Positions 8,556 through 16,565 of a DNA stretch of 64,000 nucleotides are shown piece after piece (the stretch's first letter is position 1; every line of letters begins with the position of its first letter). Origin of the DNA: Hymenobacter convexus (GTDB taxonomy: Bacteria > Bacteroidota > Bacteroidia > Cytophagales > Hymenobacteraceae); the NCBI RefSeq assembly GCF_030580955.1, contig NZ_JAUQON010000008.1, positions 124,001 to 188,000 of the forward strand, read 5' to 3'. Below the pieces are notes generated by a model that was not told the DNA's origin, searched no databases, and saw only the letters and a program-made list of their open reading frames with translations. The position numbers and the translations under genes are program-made.

Positions 8556-10058
8556 CTACTGCTTTGTCAGCTCGGGCTGGCTGGTGGGCAGCGCCGGGCT
8601 TTCCCGGTACTCCACAATATTCTTCACCATTCCCTTGAAGATGATGCCGTGGAAGGGCAGCACCGAGTACCAGTACAAACGCCCGGCCAGCCCGCGTGGG
8701 CGGTAGGCGGCCAGCTGCTCCAAGGCGTGGGTGCCGTCGGGCTGGTCCACGATGCGGAACTGCAGCCAGGCCTCGCCGGGGAGTTTCATTTCGGCGTAGA
8801 GCAGCAGGCGGCGGCCGGGCTTGTCGGCCACCAGCACGCGCCAGAAATCGAGCGGGTCGCCGGCACGCAGACGCGAGGGCGAGCGGCGGCCCCGGCGCAG
8901 GCCCGGCCCGCCCACGGCCTTGTCCATGATGCCCCGGATGCGCCAGAGCCAGTCGGTTTTGTACCAGCCCCGGTCGCCGCCGATGCGCCAGATGTTGTCC
9001 AGCACCTCGGCCACCGGCCGGGTAAAGTGCCGAAACTGGCGGTCGAAGAACATGCCGTTTTTCGGAATCTGGATGGCGTCCATGTAGTTCTGGCGCATGG
9101 TGCCGCTGCTGATGGCGTCGCTCCAGCTGCTCACCACCTCGTTTTGCTCGATGCGCTGGAAAGCCAGCGCCAGCGCGGCGCGGTAGCTCATGCACGCGTG
9201 CGGAATGACCTGGCTGATGCTGCGGGCGGGGTCGCACACGGTGTCGTTTTTCAGGCTTTCGACCAGGCTTTGCGCCAATGAAAACGTGGTGCTCGTGACC
9301 AGGTACAGCCACCACGACGACAGCCGCGGCGTAAGCACGGGCACCGTCACTATCCAGCGCTTGTAGCCGCGCTCGGCGGCCAGGCCCAGCAGCATCTGGC
9401 GGTAGGTCAGCACGTCTGGCCCGCCCACGTCGAAGGCCCGGCCAAAGCACGCCTCGTTATCCAGTACCGCCGTGAGGTAGAACATAATATCGCGAATGCC
9501 AATGGGTTGGCAGCGCGAGTTCAGCCAGCGCGGCGTCACCATTACGGGCAGCTTCTCCACTAAATCCCGAATGATTTCAAACGACGCCGACCCCGAGCCG
9601 ATGATGATGCTGGCGCGCAACACCGTGAGTCGGGCCTTTTTCGCTTCGCTCAGCACGGCCTCCACGGCGTGGCGGGAGCGCAGGTGCTTGCTCAGGCCTT
9701 CGTCGTTGGCAATGCCGGAAAGGTAGATGACCTGCCGCGCCGTGGTGGTGTCCAGAAACTGCGTGAAGTTGTGGGCCGACTGCTGCTCCAGCTGAAAGAA
9801 GTTGGCGCTACCGCCGCTCATCGAATGCACCAGGTAATAAGCCACGTCGATGTCAGTGGGCACGTCGGCCAGCGAATCGGGCTTGAGCAGGTCGCCCTGG
9901 GCCACGCTCACGCGGCTTTGCAGCGCCTCGGGCAGGATGTCGGTTAGGGCGAAGCGGCGGGCGTCGCGCACCAGGCACACCACCTCGTGGTCGGCGGCCA
10001 GCAGCGGGAGCAGGCGCTGGCCAATGTAGCCGGTGGCGCCAGTGAGGAGGATTTTCAT
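8556..10058 (-). CDS. SDR-family oxidoreductase with C-terminal DUF2867 domain
   Basis: A 500-residue protein. Residues 1-330 are an extended/atypical short-chain dehydrogenase: MKILLTGATGYIGQRLLPLL is the glycine-rich NAD(P)-binding start, and VIYLSGIAND follows the central strand as in NAD(P)H-binding epimerase-like proteins. The C-terminal third has DUF2867 features (GDRGWYKTDWLWRIRG, LDFWRV). Such fusions are common in Bacteroidota and are usually annotated only as SDR family oxidoreductase; the substrate is unknown. I set the start at Met 10058 because the nucleotide-binding motif begins there. The frame remains open further upstream, but that extension would run through the neighbouring divergent promoter region and carries no conserved sequence. 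Confidence 0.85.
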   Translation of the reverse strand: MKILLTGATGYIGQRLLPLLAADHEVVCLVRDARRFALTDILPEALQSRVSVAQGDLLKPDSLADVPTDIDVAYYLVHSMSGGSANFFQLEQQSAHNFTQFLDTTTARQVIYLSGIANDEGLSKHLRSRHAVEAVLSEAKKARLTVLRASIIIGSGSASFEIIRDLVEKLPVMVTPRWLNSRCQPIGIRDIMFYLTAVLDNEACFGRAFDVGGPDVLTYRQMLLGLAAERGYKRWIVTVPVLTPRLSSWWLYLVTSTTFSLAQSLVESLKNDTVCDPARSISQVIPHACMSYRAALALAFQRIEQNEVVSSWSDAISSGTMRQNYMDAIQIPKNGMFFDRQFRHFTRPVAEVLDNIWRIGGDRGWYKTDWLWRIRGIMDKAVGGPGLRRGRRSPSRLRAGDPLDFWRVLVADKPGRRLLLYAEMKLPGEAWLQFRIVDQPDGTHALEQLAAYRPRGLAGRLYWYSVLPFHGIIFKGMVKNIVEYRESPALPTSQPELTKQ

Positions 10059-10168
10059 GCGGGTAGTGGCCGTATTGGAAAAGCTGGGCCTGCATAAGTT
10101 GAACGGTCCTAGCGCCGAGTTGTTCGCAGCCCGGCCTGGGCGGGCCGCAACCCTATGCTGCCAACTCC

Positions 10169-10176
10169 CATCTTTA
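10169..10176 (+). promoter_or_regulatory. Weak -7-like box just before the DUF2911 gene
   Basis: CATCTTTA deviates from TAnnTTTG at two positions but sits 5 nt before the ATG at 10182, the same spacing as the stronger boxes before guaA and three other genes in this window. Confidence 0.3.
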
Positions 10177-10181
10177 CTTTC

Positions 10182-11039
10182 ATGAAACACGCTATACCAC
10201 TTCTCGCCACCAGCCTGCTGCTGGCCGCCGGCGCCCAGGCCCAAACCAAGCTCAGCATGCCCCCGCTGAGCCCCACCACGCACATCCAGCAGCGCTTTTC
10301 CACGTCCTACATCGACCTCACGTATTCGCGGCCGTCGCTGCGGGGGCGCACGGCGTTCGGCAGCCTCGTGCCCAACGGCACGGTATGGCGCACGGGGGCC
10401 AACACCATCACCAAGGTGCGTTTCGGCGAGGAAGTGAAAATCAACGGCCAGACGGTGCCGGCCGGCGCCTACGCCCTGCTCACCATTCCCGATGCCAAGG
10501 AGTGGACGTTCATTCTGAACCGCGACACGGCCCAGTGGGGCAGCTACGAGTACAAGCAGGCCCTCGACGTGCTGCGCGTAAAAGCCAAGCCCACCAAGCT
10601 GGCCGCGCCCGTCGAAACCATGTCGCTAACCGTGGAAAACCTGCGCCCTGCCACCGCCGACCTCGTCGTGACCTGGGACCGCACCCAAGTGGCCCTGCCC
10701 ATCACCGCCGACCCCGACCGCATTGTGATGGGCCAGATTGAGCAAGCCATGAAGGGCGAAAAGAAGCCTTACATCACGGCCGCGCAGTATTACTACAACA
10801 CTGGCAAAGACCTCACGCCCGCTATTGGCTGGGTCGACGAGGCCATCAAAGCCAGCCCCAGCTACTACGGCTACTATTGGAAAGCCAAGCTGCTACAAAA
10901 GCAGGGCAAAAACAAAGAAGCCATCGAAGCCGCCAACAAGTCGCTGGAGCTGGTGCAGGCCGATAAAAACGAAGTTTCAAAAGCCGAATACACCCGCCTG
11001 AACCAGGAAGTGCTGGCCGCCGCAGGAGGGCGGAAATAG
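10182..11039 (+). CDS. DUF2911 periplasmic protein with TPR-like tail
   Basis: A 285-residue exported protein. MKHAIPLLATSLLLAAGAQAQT is a clear signal peptide with cleavage after AQA. Residues about 25-180 form the DUF2911 domain, recognised from YSRPSLRGRTAFG, WRTGANTITKVRF and VPAGAYALLTIP. The C-terminal third (AIGWVDEAIKASP, KNKEAIEAANKSLEL) has the helical pair pattern of tetratricopeptide repeats. DUF2911 proteins are widespread in Bacteroidota and have no assigned biochemical function. The start was placed at 10182 rather than the upstream in-frame ATG at 10155 because the signal peptide begins there. It converges on the slipin gene with a large inverted repeat between. Confidence 0.85.
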   Translation: MKHAIPLLATSLLLAAGAQAQTKLSMPPLSPTTHIQQRFSTSYIDLTYSRPSLRGRTAFGSLVPNGTVWRTGANTITKVRFGEEVKINGQTVPAGAYALLTIPDAKEWTFILNRDTAQWGSYEYKQALDVLRVKAKPTKLAAPVETMSLTVENLRPATADLVVTWDRTQVALPITADPDRIVMGQIEQAMKGEKKPYITAAQYYYNTGKDLTPAIGWVDEAIKASPSYYGYYWKAKLLQKQGKNKEAIEAANKSLELVQADKNEVSKAEYTRLNQEVLAAAGGRK

Positions 11040-11054
11040 GGCTTTTTGTAACTT

Positions 11055-11143
11055 CTGTCATCCTGAGCAAAGCGAAGGACCTTATCACGATAGAACGACA
11101 TGTTGTATCGTGATAAGGTCCTTCGCTTTGCTCAGGATGACAG
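11055..11143. repeat. Palindromic element copy 1 (class A)
   Basis: Perfect 38-bp inverted arms at 11055-11092 and 11106-11143 flank a 13-nt loop. The arm begins CTGTCATCCTGAGC and contains GAAGGACCTTATCACG. It lies between convergent genes, where it could also end transcription from both sides. Both arms carry AAAGC where class A copy 8 (40848-40936) has GCAGC. Confidence 0.95.
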
Positions 11144-11161
11144 GAATGGTGACCTGCCAGC

Positions 11162-11929
11162 CTACTCGCTCGGCTTGTCGTGCTGCTCTACCATTTTCGA
11201 GAAGCTCTTGGCCGCGTTGGTGAACTCCGACGGGATGAGCACCACCGTCGTCGTGTTGTTGTCAATACCGATTTCCGACAGCATCTGCATGCGGCGCAGC
11301 TCCAGCGCAATGGGGCTTTCCTCCATCTGCTTGGCGCCCTGCGTGAGCTTGATGGAGGCTTCCAATTCCGCCTCGGCCTTGATGATGCGGGCGCGTTTCT
11401 CCCGGATGGCCTCCGCCTCGCGTGCCATGGCCCGCTGCATGGATTCGGGAATTTCTACGTCCTTGATTTCGACCAGTTCCACGCTCACGCCCCAGTTTTC
11501 GGTGGCGGTATCCACAATCTGCAACAGTGCCGAGTTGATTTGCTGGCGCTCGCGCAACACTTCATCCAACTGATGTTGGCCAATGATGTTGCGCAACGCC
11601 GTGACCGACAGCTGGTAAACCGCCTGGTTGAAATTGGCTACTTTGATGATGGCATCGGCCGGGTTCGTCACCCGAAACCACAGCACGGCGTTTACCTTGA
11701 TGGTCACGCTGTCCTTGGTGATGGTTTCCTGCTGCTCCAAATCCACCGTTTTGGTGCGGATGTCGATGGTTTGCTGGCGCTCGAAAAACGGAATTATCCA
11801 GAACAGCCCCGGCCCGCGCGTGCCCACAAACCGGCCCAGCCGAAACACAATGGCCCGCTCGTATTCCTGCGCAATGCGAATGCCGGAAAGCAGGATTGCA
11901 ACAACAATTAAAAGGATGTACAGCAACAT
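11162..11929 (-). CDS. Slipin / stomatin-like SPFH membrane protein
   Basis: A 255-residue SPFH-domain protein. An N-terminal membrane anchor (MLLYILLIVVAILLSGI) is followed by the stomatin signature: EYERAIVFRLGRF, GPGLFWIIPFF, TKDSVTIKVNAVLWFRV, and a long charged helix (AMAREAEAIREKRARIIKAEAE) that drives oligomer formation. Bacterial slipins assemble into ring-like scaffolds on the cytoplasmic membrane and are often encoded with an NfeD protease partner; no NfeD gene is adjacent here. Length and motif order match the family. The role in membrane organisation is known for the family; the specific role here is unknown. Confidence 0.9.
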   Translation of the reverse strand: MLLYILLIVVAILLSGIRIAQEYERAIVFRLGRFVGTRGPGLFWIIPFFERQQTIDIRTKTVDLEQQETITKDSVTIKVNAVLWFRVTNPADAIIKVANFNQAVYQLSVTALRNIIGQHQLDEVLRERQQINSALLQIVDTATENWGVSVELVEIKDVEIPESMQRAMAREAEAIREKRARIIKAEAELEASIKLTQGAKQMEESPIALELRRMQMLSEIGIDNNTTTVVLIPSEFTNAAKSFSKMVEQHDKPSE

Positions 11930-12008
11930 GGTGGGTTGGGGTTGGTGAGGTTTTGGGTGATGTATCGCGGTGAGAGGCTAGGAATTACAGCGAATCAATT
12001 ATAAATAA

Positions 12009-12620
12009 TTATTGCTGCTTAAACCCCAGCCCTTTTAACCGCGATTTCACAGCTGCGGCAGTTTTGTATTTGGCAATTTCCGTTTTTCCGTCCCTCCAAT
12101 CACATTCGCAGCCAGTGAATTTTTCGCTGGTCTTTTTTAAATATGTGAGCTGATTTTTTTGACCGGGATTATCAAAAATGAAGGTTTCATAAAAGGCACC
12201 TTCGTAGTCGTAATGGTTTTGTGGGTATTTGCAAAGAATAATTAATTCTTTAGCGGCATCAGTATCCGAATTGGCAAAGAATACCGAAAGAATTTCCGGG
12301 TATCCACCATCCTCTTCAATTGGACCAAACGCAATATTCCGGTATTGACCCGGCGATTCCTGAAGATAAATATGCCCTTCTATTCGGTTGTAGCCAATAT
12401 TGTCATCCTTGGTATCGTCGTAACCATATAGCGCAATAATGGCCTTTTGGCCGCCCCAAGCTGTGGTTTCCAGCACTGGGTGCGCCAGTTGGCGAACGCG
12501 CGGTTTCAGCCTGGTTGCGAATTGCTCGGTGGTTTCTGCGCTTTTTCGTTGAATCGTCTGGCCTTGCGATAAGGAAATTGAAAGAAGAAATGTTGCCGGA
12601 ATTATAAATGAATATCCCAT
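12009..12620 (-). CDS. Exported hypothetical protein, AT-rich
   Basis: A 203-residue protein I do not recognise. MGYSFIIPATFLLSISLSQGQT is a plausible signal peptide, so I place the start at ATG 12620 rather than an upstream TTG at 12635. The mature part has EGHIYLQESPGQYRNIAFGP, FFANSDTDAAKELIILCKYPQNHYDYEG and a CECDW motif. Codon use and base composition are clearly more A+T rich than in every neighbour, which may point to recent transfer. It follows the M28 peptidase by 18 bp on the same strand and may be co-transcribed. No catalytic motif is visible. Confidence 0.65.
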   Translation of the reverse strand: MGYSFIIPATFLLSISLSQGQTIQRKSAETTEQFATRLKPRVRQLAHPVLETTAWGGQKAIIALYGYDDTKDDNIGYNRIEGHIYLQESPGQYRNIAFGPIEEDGGYPEILSVFFANSDTDAAKELIILCKYPQNHYDYEGAFYETFIFDNPGQKNQLTYLKKTSEKFTGCECDWRDGKTEIAKYKTAAAVKSRLKGLGFKQQ

Positions 12621-12638
12621 TTCATTATGGCGCAATTA

Positions 12639-13997
12639 TTACCGCCCCACCACCGGTAGCACCGCTACGCTCTCGTGTCCGGCCGCATCAATCGAAGCCA
12701 CGCCGAAAATGAAGTTGTCCTTGCTGATGGGCAAATCGGCTTTGGTATCCGAAACCGGGAAGCGCTGCTGCCATTGCGGCGTGCTGGTTTCGCGCACCAG
12801 CACCACGTAGCCGCTGGGCTTGGGGCCGGCGGCGGGGGCCTGCCAGCGCAGCTCGGTGCGGTTGGTGAGGTTGGCGGTGAGGACTTCGACTTTGGCGGGG
12901 GCGGCGGGGGCTTTGGCCAGGGCCACCATCGTGGCGAGGTTGATGCCGGCGTTGCGGCGCAGGTAGGCGAAGTCCACGCCTTCGGTCACGTCGCCGTAGG
13001 GGCGTCCCTTTTCGGTGCGCAGGTCCTGGTGCTGGTGGGTGAAATCCTCGTTCATCTCGGTGAAACGGACGGCCGCGAAGCCCTGCTGGTTGAAGGGCGT
13101 GTGGTCGCCGCCGCGCAGAAACCGGTCGGGGCGGTACTCCAACGTGGCTTTGTGGCCGTGGCCGTAGAGCTGGGCCGTGCGGTTGATGAAGCGGGCCAGC
13201 TGGCGGCTGGGCGCGTCGTTTTCGGAACTGAGCTGGCGGCGGATTTTGGCCTGGTCGGGCGTTTCGTTGGCCGGCACGCCTTCGCTGAACACCCGCACCT
13301 GCGTGGCGTCGCTGATTTCGGGGTCGAAGCCGTGGGAGTTGCCCACGATGTCGTTGTTGAGCATCGCAACCAAATTCCAGCCTTCCTTTTTGGCGCGCTC
13401 GGCCAGGTGGCCCGAGCCGTAGAGGCCCTGCTCCTCGCCCTGTACGGCTACAAATTTGAGCGTGCAGGGAAATTTCTGGCCGGCCAGCACCCGGGCCAGT
13501 TCCATCACCAGCACGGTACCGGAGCCGTCGTCGTTGGCGCCGGGCGCGTCGGCGGTGGCGTTCATCACGTCGGTTACCCGCGAGTCGATGTGGCCGCTCA
13601 CCAGAATGACGCGGGTGTCCGCCGGGTCGGTGCCGGGCAGGGTGGCCAGCACGTTGGCCATCAGCACGGGCCGGTTGATGCGCCGGCCGTCGGGCTTCAC
13701 GGTGAAGGTGTCCATCTCCACGGTCATCCTTCCGCCGCCGGCTTTGCTGTATTTCAGGAACTCGTCGCGCACGTAGTTGCGGGCCGCGCCGATGCCGCGG
13801 GTGGGGCTCTGCGTGTCGCTCAGGGTGTGACGCGTGCCGAAGGAAACCAGCTTGCGGATGTCGGCTTCGAGGTTTTTGGCCGAAATCTCGTCCACTAGCT
13901 TTTGAATGGCGGGGTCGGCGGGCGGCAGGAGCGGGGCGGGCTTTTGGGCAAAGGCGGCGAAGGGCGCGAGGGCCAGGAGGACGGCGGCGAGTTTCAT
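12639..13997 (-). CDS. M28-family zinc metallopeptidase with C-terminal FN3-like tail
   Basis: A 452-residue exported aminopeptidase-type enzyme. The signal peptide is MKLAAVLLALAPFAAFAQ. Zinc and catalytic motifs of M28 are in order: SGHIDSR (His136), GANDDGSGT (Asp156), GEEQGLYGS (Glu188/189), NNDIVGNS and GGDHTPFNQQG. The last ~90 residues (TELRWQAPAAG, SGYVVLVRETS, NFIFGVASIDAAGHES) look like a fibronectin type III domain. It probably trims peptides outside the cytoplasm. A TACCTTCC box 4 nt before the ATG resembles other leaderless-type starts here. The downstream exported hypothetical gene starts 18 bp after the stop. Confidence 0.9.
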   Translation of the reverse strand: MKLAAVLLALAPFAAFAQKPAPLLPPADPAIQKLVDEISAKNLEADIRKLVSFGTRHTLSDTQSPTRGIGAARNYVRDEFLKYSKAGGGRMTVEMDTFTVKPDGRRINRPVLMANVLATLPGTDPADTRVILVSGHIDSRVTDVMNATADAPGANDDGSGTVLVMELARVLAGQKFPCTLKFVAVQGEEQGLYGSGHLAERAKKEGWNLVAMLNNDIVGNSHGFDPEISDATQVRVFSEGVPANETPDQAKIRRQLSSENDAPSRQLARFINRTAQLYGHGHKATLEYRPDRFLRGGDHTPFNQQGFAAVRFTEMNEDFTHQHQDLRTEKGRPYGDVTEGVDFAYLRRNAGINLATMVALAKAPAAPAKVEVLTANLTNRTELRWQAPAAGPKPSGYVVLVRETSTPQWQQRFPVSDTKADLPISKDNFIFGVASIDAAGHESVAVLPVVGR

Positions 13998-14001
13998 GGC
14001 G

Positions 14002-14009
14002 GGAAGGTA
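14002..14009 (-). promoter_or_regulatory. -7-like box (TACCTTCC) before the M28 peptidase
   Basis: On the minus strand TACCTTCC ends 4 nt before the start codon at 13997. It differs from TAnnTTTG in the last two positions, so it is a weak call supported mainly by the shared spacing. Confidence 0.3.
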
Positions 14010-14036
14010 GGGGGCGAATCGAAAAGTAGAAGCAAA

Positions 14037-14137
14037 AAGAACGTCATGCTGAGCGAAGCCGAAGCATCTCTACCGCAGAAGTAAATAGATTACTTGCACG
14101 GTAGAGATGCTTCGGCTTCGCTCAGCATGACGTTCTT
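14037..14137. repeat. Palindromic element copy 2 (class B)
   Basis: Perfect 39-bp arms at 14037-14075 and 14099-14137 with a 23-nt loop. The arm begins AAGAACGTCATGCTGAGC and contains CGAAGCATCTCTACCG. Both arms have GAAGCC in place of the common GCAGCC, a matched change. It lies between two minus-strand genes, downstream of sseB-like and upstream of the M28 peptidase. Confidence 0.95.
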
Positions 14138-14161
14138 ATCATCTGCTGAGCTTGCGCTTAA

Positions 14162-15097
14162 CTAAGCCTTATAAAACGGCTCGATGGTGCGGAAATACGG
14201 GTTCACGCCTTCCTCTGAATTCATGTCCAGCAGCATCAAATCCACGAACTGGTACACGTTGGTTTTGCCTTCGAGCACGGGGCCGAGCTCCTGCATGAAG
14301 CTGGGGTCGGGGTTGGTGCTGATGAAGGCCAGCAGCAGGCGCGGCACGTCGGGGTTGTCGGCGAGCTGCATCTGGGCCAGGTAGGCGGCTTCGATGTGCG
14401 GCTGGGTGGCGGCCCAGGCGGCAATGGCATCGGCCACGGCCTGGGGCTGTTCGGCGGGCTGGCTGAGCAGCACCTGGGCATCGCCGCCGCCGGGCGAAAG
14501 CGGGCCGGTGAGCTGCCCGTTGAGCAGGGCGGCCAACTCGTCTTTGGGCAGCAGCTTGCCAGCGGGCGAGAAGGGGTTTAGCACGCAGTCCTGGCCCTGA
14601 ATCATCTGGAAGAAGGCGTGGCCGGGGATGCGCACGTAGGGCACGGGGCCGTTATCGATGCCGCCGTCGGTGAGGCGTGGCACCGAGCTGAAAATGGGCA
14701 ATTTACCGTCGTTCAGCACCTGCAGCTGGATTTCCTGGCCTTCGCTGAGCACCACTTCGCCGGGCTCGATGCCTTCCATGGGCGCCAGAATCATCAGAAT
14801 CTCCTCCTGCAGCAGCGCCTGGTAGAAGGCGGGCCTGGCGTTTTCGTCCGTAGCGGCCAGCAGCAGAAGCTGCTCCAGCACGTTTTCGGGCTCGAAAGGC
14901 ATGGGGAGGGGCTCCGGAATCTGATAGACCGGCGGGGCCGGGGCCACGGGCTCAGCCGGCGCCACGAACTTGGAACCCTGGTAGCGGGGGCCGCCGGCAG
15001 CTTTGTCGGCCGGGGCCGCGTTGGGGGCGGCGTTCGGGGTGGGAGGGGTTGCCGGAGTCTCGGCGGGTTTATTTTTCAGAAAGTCTAACAGGCCCAT
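14162..15097 (-). CDS. SseB-family protein
   Basis: A 311-residue soluble protein. After MGLLDFLKNKPAE comes a ~50-residue Pro/Ala-rich linker, then an SseB N-terminal-like domain (LLLAATDENARPAFYQALLQEEILMI, DGKLPIFSSVPRL, GHAFFQMIQGQDCVLNPFS) and an SseB C-terminal-like domain (QPHIEAAYLAQMQLADNPDVPRLLLAFIS). In E. coli SseB is tied to enhanced serine sensitivity; its molecular function is unclear. The start at 15097 is chosen because an extension to 15328 would be translated straight out of a palindromic repeat arm. It is bounded by palindromic elements on both sides. Confidence 0.8.
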   Translation of the reverse strand: MGLLDFLKNKPAETPATPPTPNAAPNAAPADKAAGGPRYQGSKFVAPAEPVAPAPPVYQIPEPLPMPFEPENVLEQLLLLAATDENARPAFYQALLQEEILMILAPMEGIEPGEVVLSEGQEIQLQVLNDGKLPIFSSVPRLTDGGIDNGPVPYVRIPGHAFFQMIQGQDCVLNPFSPAGKLLPKDELAALLNGQLTGPLSPGGGDAQVLLSQPAEQPQAVADAIAAWAATQPHIEAAYLAQMQLADNPDVPRLLLAFISTNPDPSFMQELGPVLEGKTNVYQFVDLMLLDMNSEEGVNPYFRTIEPFYKA

Positions 15098-15202
15098 AAA
15101 GGATAAGCAAGCAAGTGAATTGGGAGTGCAATCTACGGCGAAAAACGAGTTTTTGGCTGGAGAAATGCGGGTTGGTAGGTGCCGGACTAGAAGAAAATAG
15201 GC

Positions 15203-15292
15203 CGTCATGCTGAGCGCAGCCGAAGCATCTCTACCGAAGTCGTAATCAATTGCGTTGCGCAGTAGAGATGCTTCGATAAGCTCAGCATGACG
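15203..15292. repeat. Palindromic element copy 3 (class B, mosaic)
   Basis: Left arm 15203-15234, right arm 15262-15292, 27-nt loop. The arms match at the ends and at GAAGCATCTCTAC but differ in the centre: the left has GAGCGCAGCCGAAG while the right reads GCTTCGATAAGCTC, a different known-looking variant of the core. It is the clearest case of unmatched arms, as if one arm had been replaced. Confidence 0.85.
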
Positions 15293-15318
15293 TTCTGCGG
15301 CCCGACGTGCCTCTAACC

Positions 15319-15714
15319 TCAATGGCACTTATCCAACTGGGCCTGCACGTCGCTGATGGTGCGCGGCGCGGCCTCGTTGCCCCAATGGCTTTCGATGTAG
15401 TTCAGCAGGTTGGTTACCTGGGCGGGGCTGAGGCTTTTGTTGCCAGGCATCACGTTGTGGTAGCCCACGCCGTTCACCACAATCACCTCGTTCTGGCCGT
15501 TGCGCAGCAGGCAGGGCAGCTCGTCGCGATGGTCGGCAAGGTAGTCGGAGCCGGCAATGGGCGGAATGAGGCGGCCCAAGCCCTGGCCCTGCTCGCCGTG
15601 GCAGCTGGCACAGCGCTGCGCGTAGAGCTTCTCGCCCTGGTGCCGGTTGTTGCTGAAGCAGCCGGTGAGGGCAGGGAGCAGTAGAAAGCTGGCGAAGAGG
15701 CGTGCGAGAGACAT
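15319..15714 (-). CDS. c-type cytochrome lipoprotein
   Basis: A 131-residue mono-haem cytochrome c. The signal MSLARLFASFLLLPALTGC ends in a lipobox, with Cys19 as the likely lipid anchor. CASCH at residues 35-39 is the haem attachment site and Met89 in HNVMPGN is the probable axial ligand. The fold matches short class I cytochromes used to carry electrons in the periplasm. It sits downstream of a SCO copper chaperone gene, so both may serve a copper oxidase, although palindromic element copy 4 lies between them. The oxidase is not in this window. Confidence 0.92.
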   Translation of the reverse strand: MSLARLFASFLLLPALTGCFSNNRHQGEKLYAQRCASCHGEQGQGLGRLIPPIAGSDYLADHRDELPCLLRNGQNEVIVVNGVGYHNVMPGNKSLSPAQVTNLLNYIESHWGNEAAPRTISDVQAQLDKCH

Positions 15715-15738
15715 TGATGAATGGGCACGAGGTGATGA

Positions 15739-15854
15739 AAATCGGCTGTCATCCTGAGCGCAGCGAAGGACCTTATCACGATAAACGATTTAATTACTGC
15801 AAACTGTTCTGTCTTTACAAGGTCCTTCGCTGCGCTCACGATGACAGCCGATTT
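15739..15854. repeat. Palindromic element copy 4 (class A)
   Basis: 36-bp arms at 15739-15774 and 15819-15854 with one mismatch and a 44-nt loop. The outer ends (AAATCGGC) extend the class A core and reach to within 5 bp of the SCO stop codon. It separates the SCO gene from cytochrome c on the minus strand. Confidence 0.92.
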
Positions 15855-15858
15855 CCCC

Positions 15859-16557
15859 TTACTTCCCGGCCGTGCCGGCCTTGCGGCTGTCAATTTCGGC
15901 CAGCAGCACGGGCAGCTCTTTTTGCAGCCGCGCCACTTCGGTGGGGTTCAGGCTGTCGTAGAGGCCGCGGATGTGGCCCTGGTCGTCCACCAACGCGAAG
16001 GTGCCGTTGTGGGCGAAGCCGCCGGGCGCCTCTTTGTCGGGCTGGGCGGCGGTGAAATAGGCGCGGGCCAGCTGAAACACCGTGTCGCGGGCCGTGGGCT
16101 CGCCGTGGGCGCCGGTGGTGGCGAAGTGCCAGCGGCTGGCATCGGCAATGCCCAGGCGCTGGGCGTAGTCCTTGAGCACCAGAATGGAATCGTGGGCCGG
16201 GTCGATGGTGTGCGAGAGGAACACCACGCGCGGGTCTTTCTCGAACTGGTGGTACACCTTCAGCAGCTCGCCCTGCATTTTGGGGCAGATGCCGGGGCAG
16301 GTGGCGAAGAAAAAATCGGCCACGTAGGCCCGGCCGGCAAAGCTTTGGTTGGTGAGGGTCTGGCCGGCCTGGTCGATGAGGCGGAAGCGGGGCACGGTGG
16401 CAAAGACGGTATCGGCGGGGCCGCCGTCGGCGCGGGGCACCACGTCGCGCTCGCCCATGATGGGCAGGCGGGCCACTTCCTTGGGTTTTTCGGTGCAGGC
16501 CGGCGCGGCCAAAATGGCCGCTAGCCCGGCCAGCAGCAAAAGGCGATTGAGAAGCAT
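15859..16557 (-). CDS. SCO-family copper chaperone lipoprotein
   Basis: A 232-residue thioredoxin-fold protein of the SCO1/SenC family, which delivers copper to the CuA site of cytochrome oxidases or acts in thiol redox. The lipobox LAAPAC puts the lipid anchor at Cys21. The copper motif is CPGIC at Cys87 and Cys91, with the partner His183 in GGFAHNGTF. HTIDPAHDS is also family-typical. The ATG at 16557 is 8 bp after the stop of the upstream lipoprotein gene, so the two are probably one transcript. The downstream cytochrome c fits a shared role in respiration. Confidence 0.93.
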   Translation of the reverse strand: MLLNRLLLLAGLAAILAAPACTEKPKEVARLPIMGERDVVPRADGGPADTVFATVPRFRLIDQAGQTLTNQSFAGRAYVADFFFATCPGICPKMQGELLKVYHQFEKDPRVVFLSHTIDPAHDSILVLKDYAQRLGIADASRWHFATTGAHGEPTARDTVFQLARAYFTAAQPDKEAPGGFAHNGTFALVDDQGHIRGLYDSLNPTEVARLQKELPVLLAEIDSRKAGTAGK

Positions 16558-16565
16558 AGCGGTAG

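Noticed and set aside
10059..10283. N-terminal extension of the SDR-DUF2867 protein
   Set aside because: It would overlap the DUF2911 gene and has no conserved residues; the dinucleotide motif begins at Met 10058.
15098..15328. N-terminal extension of the SseB-like protein
   Set aside because: The extra residues are translated from palindromic element copy 3; the usual SseB start is at 15097.
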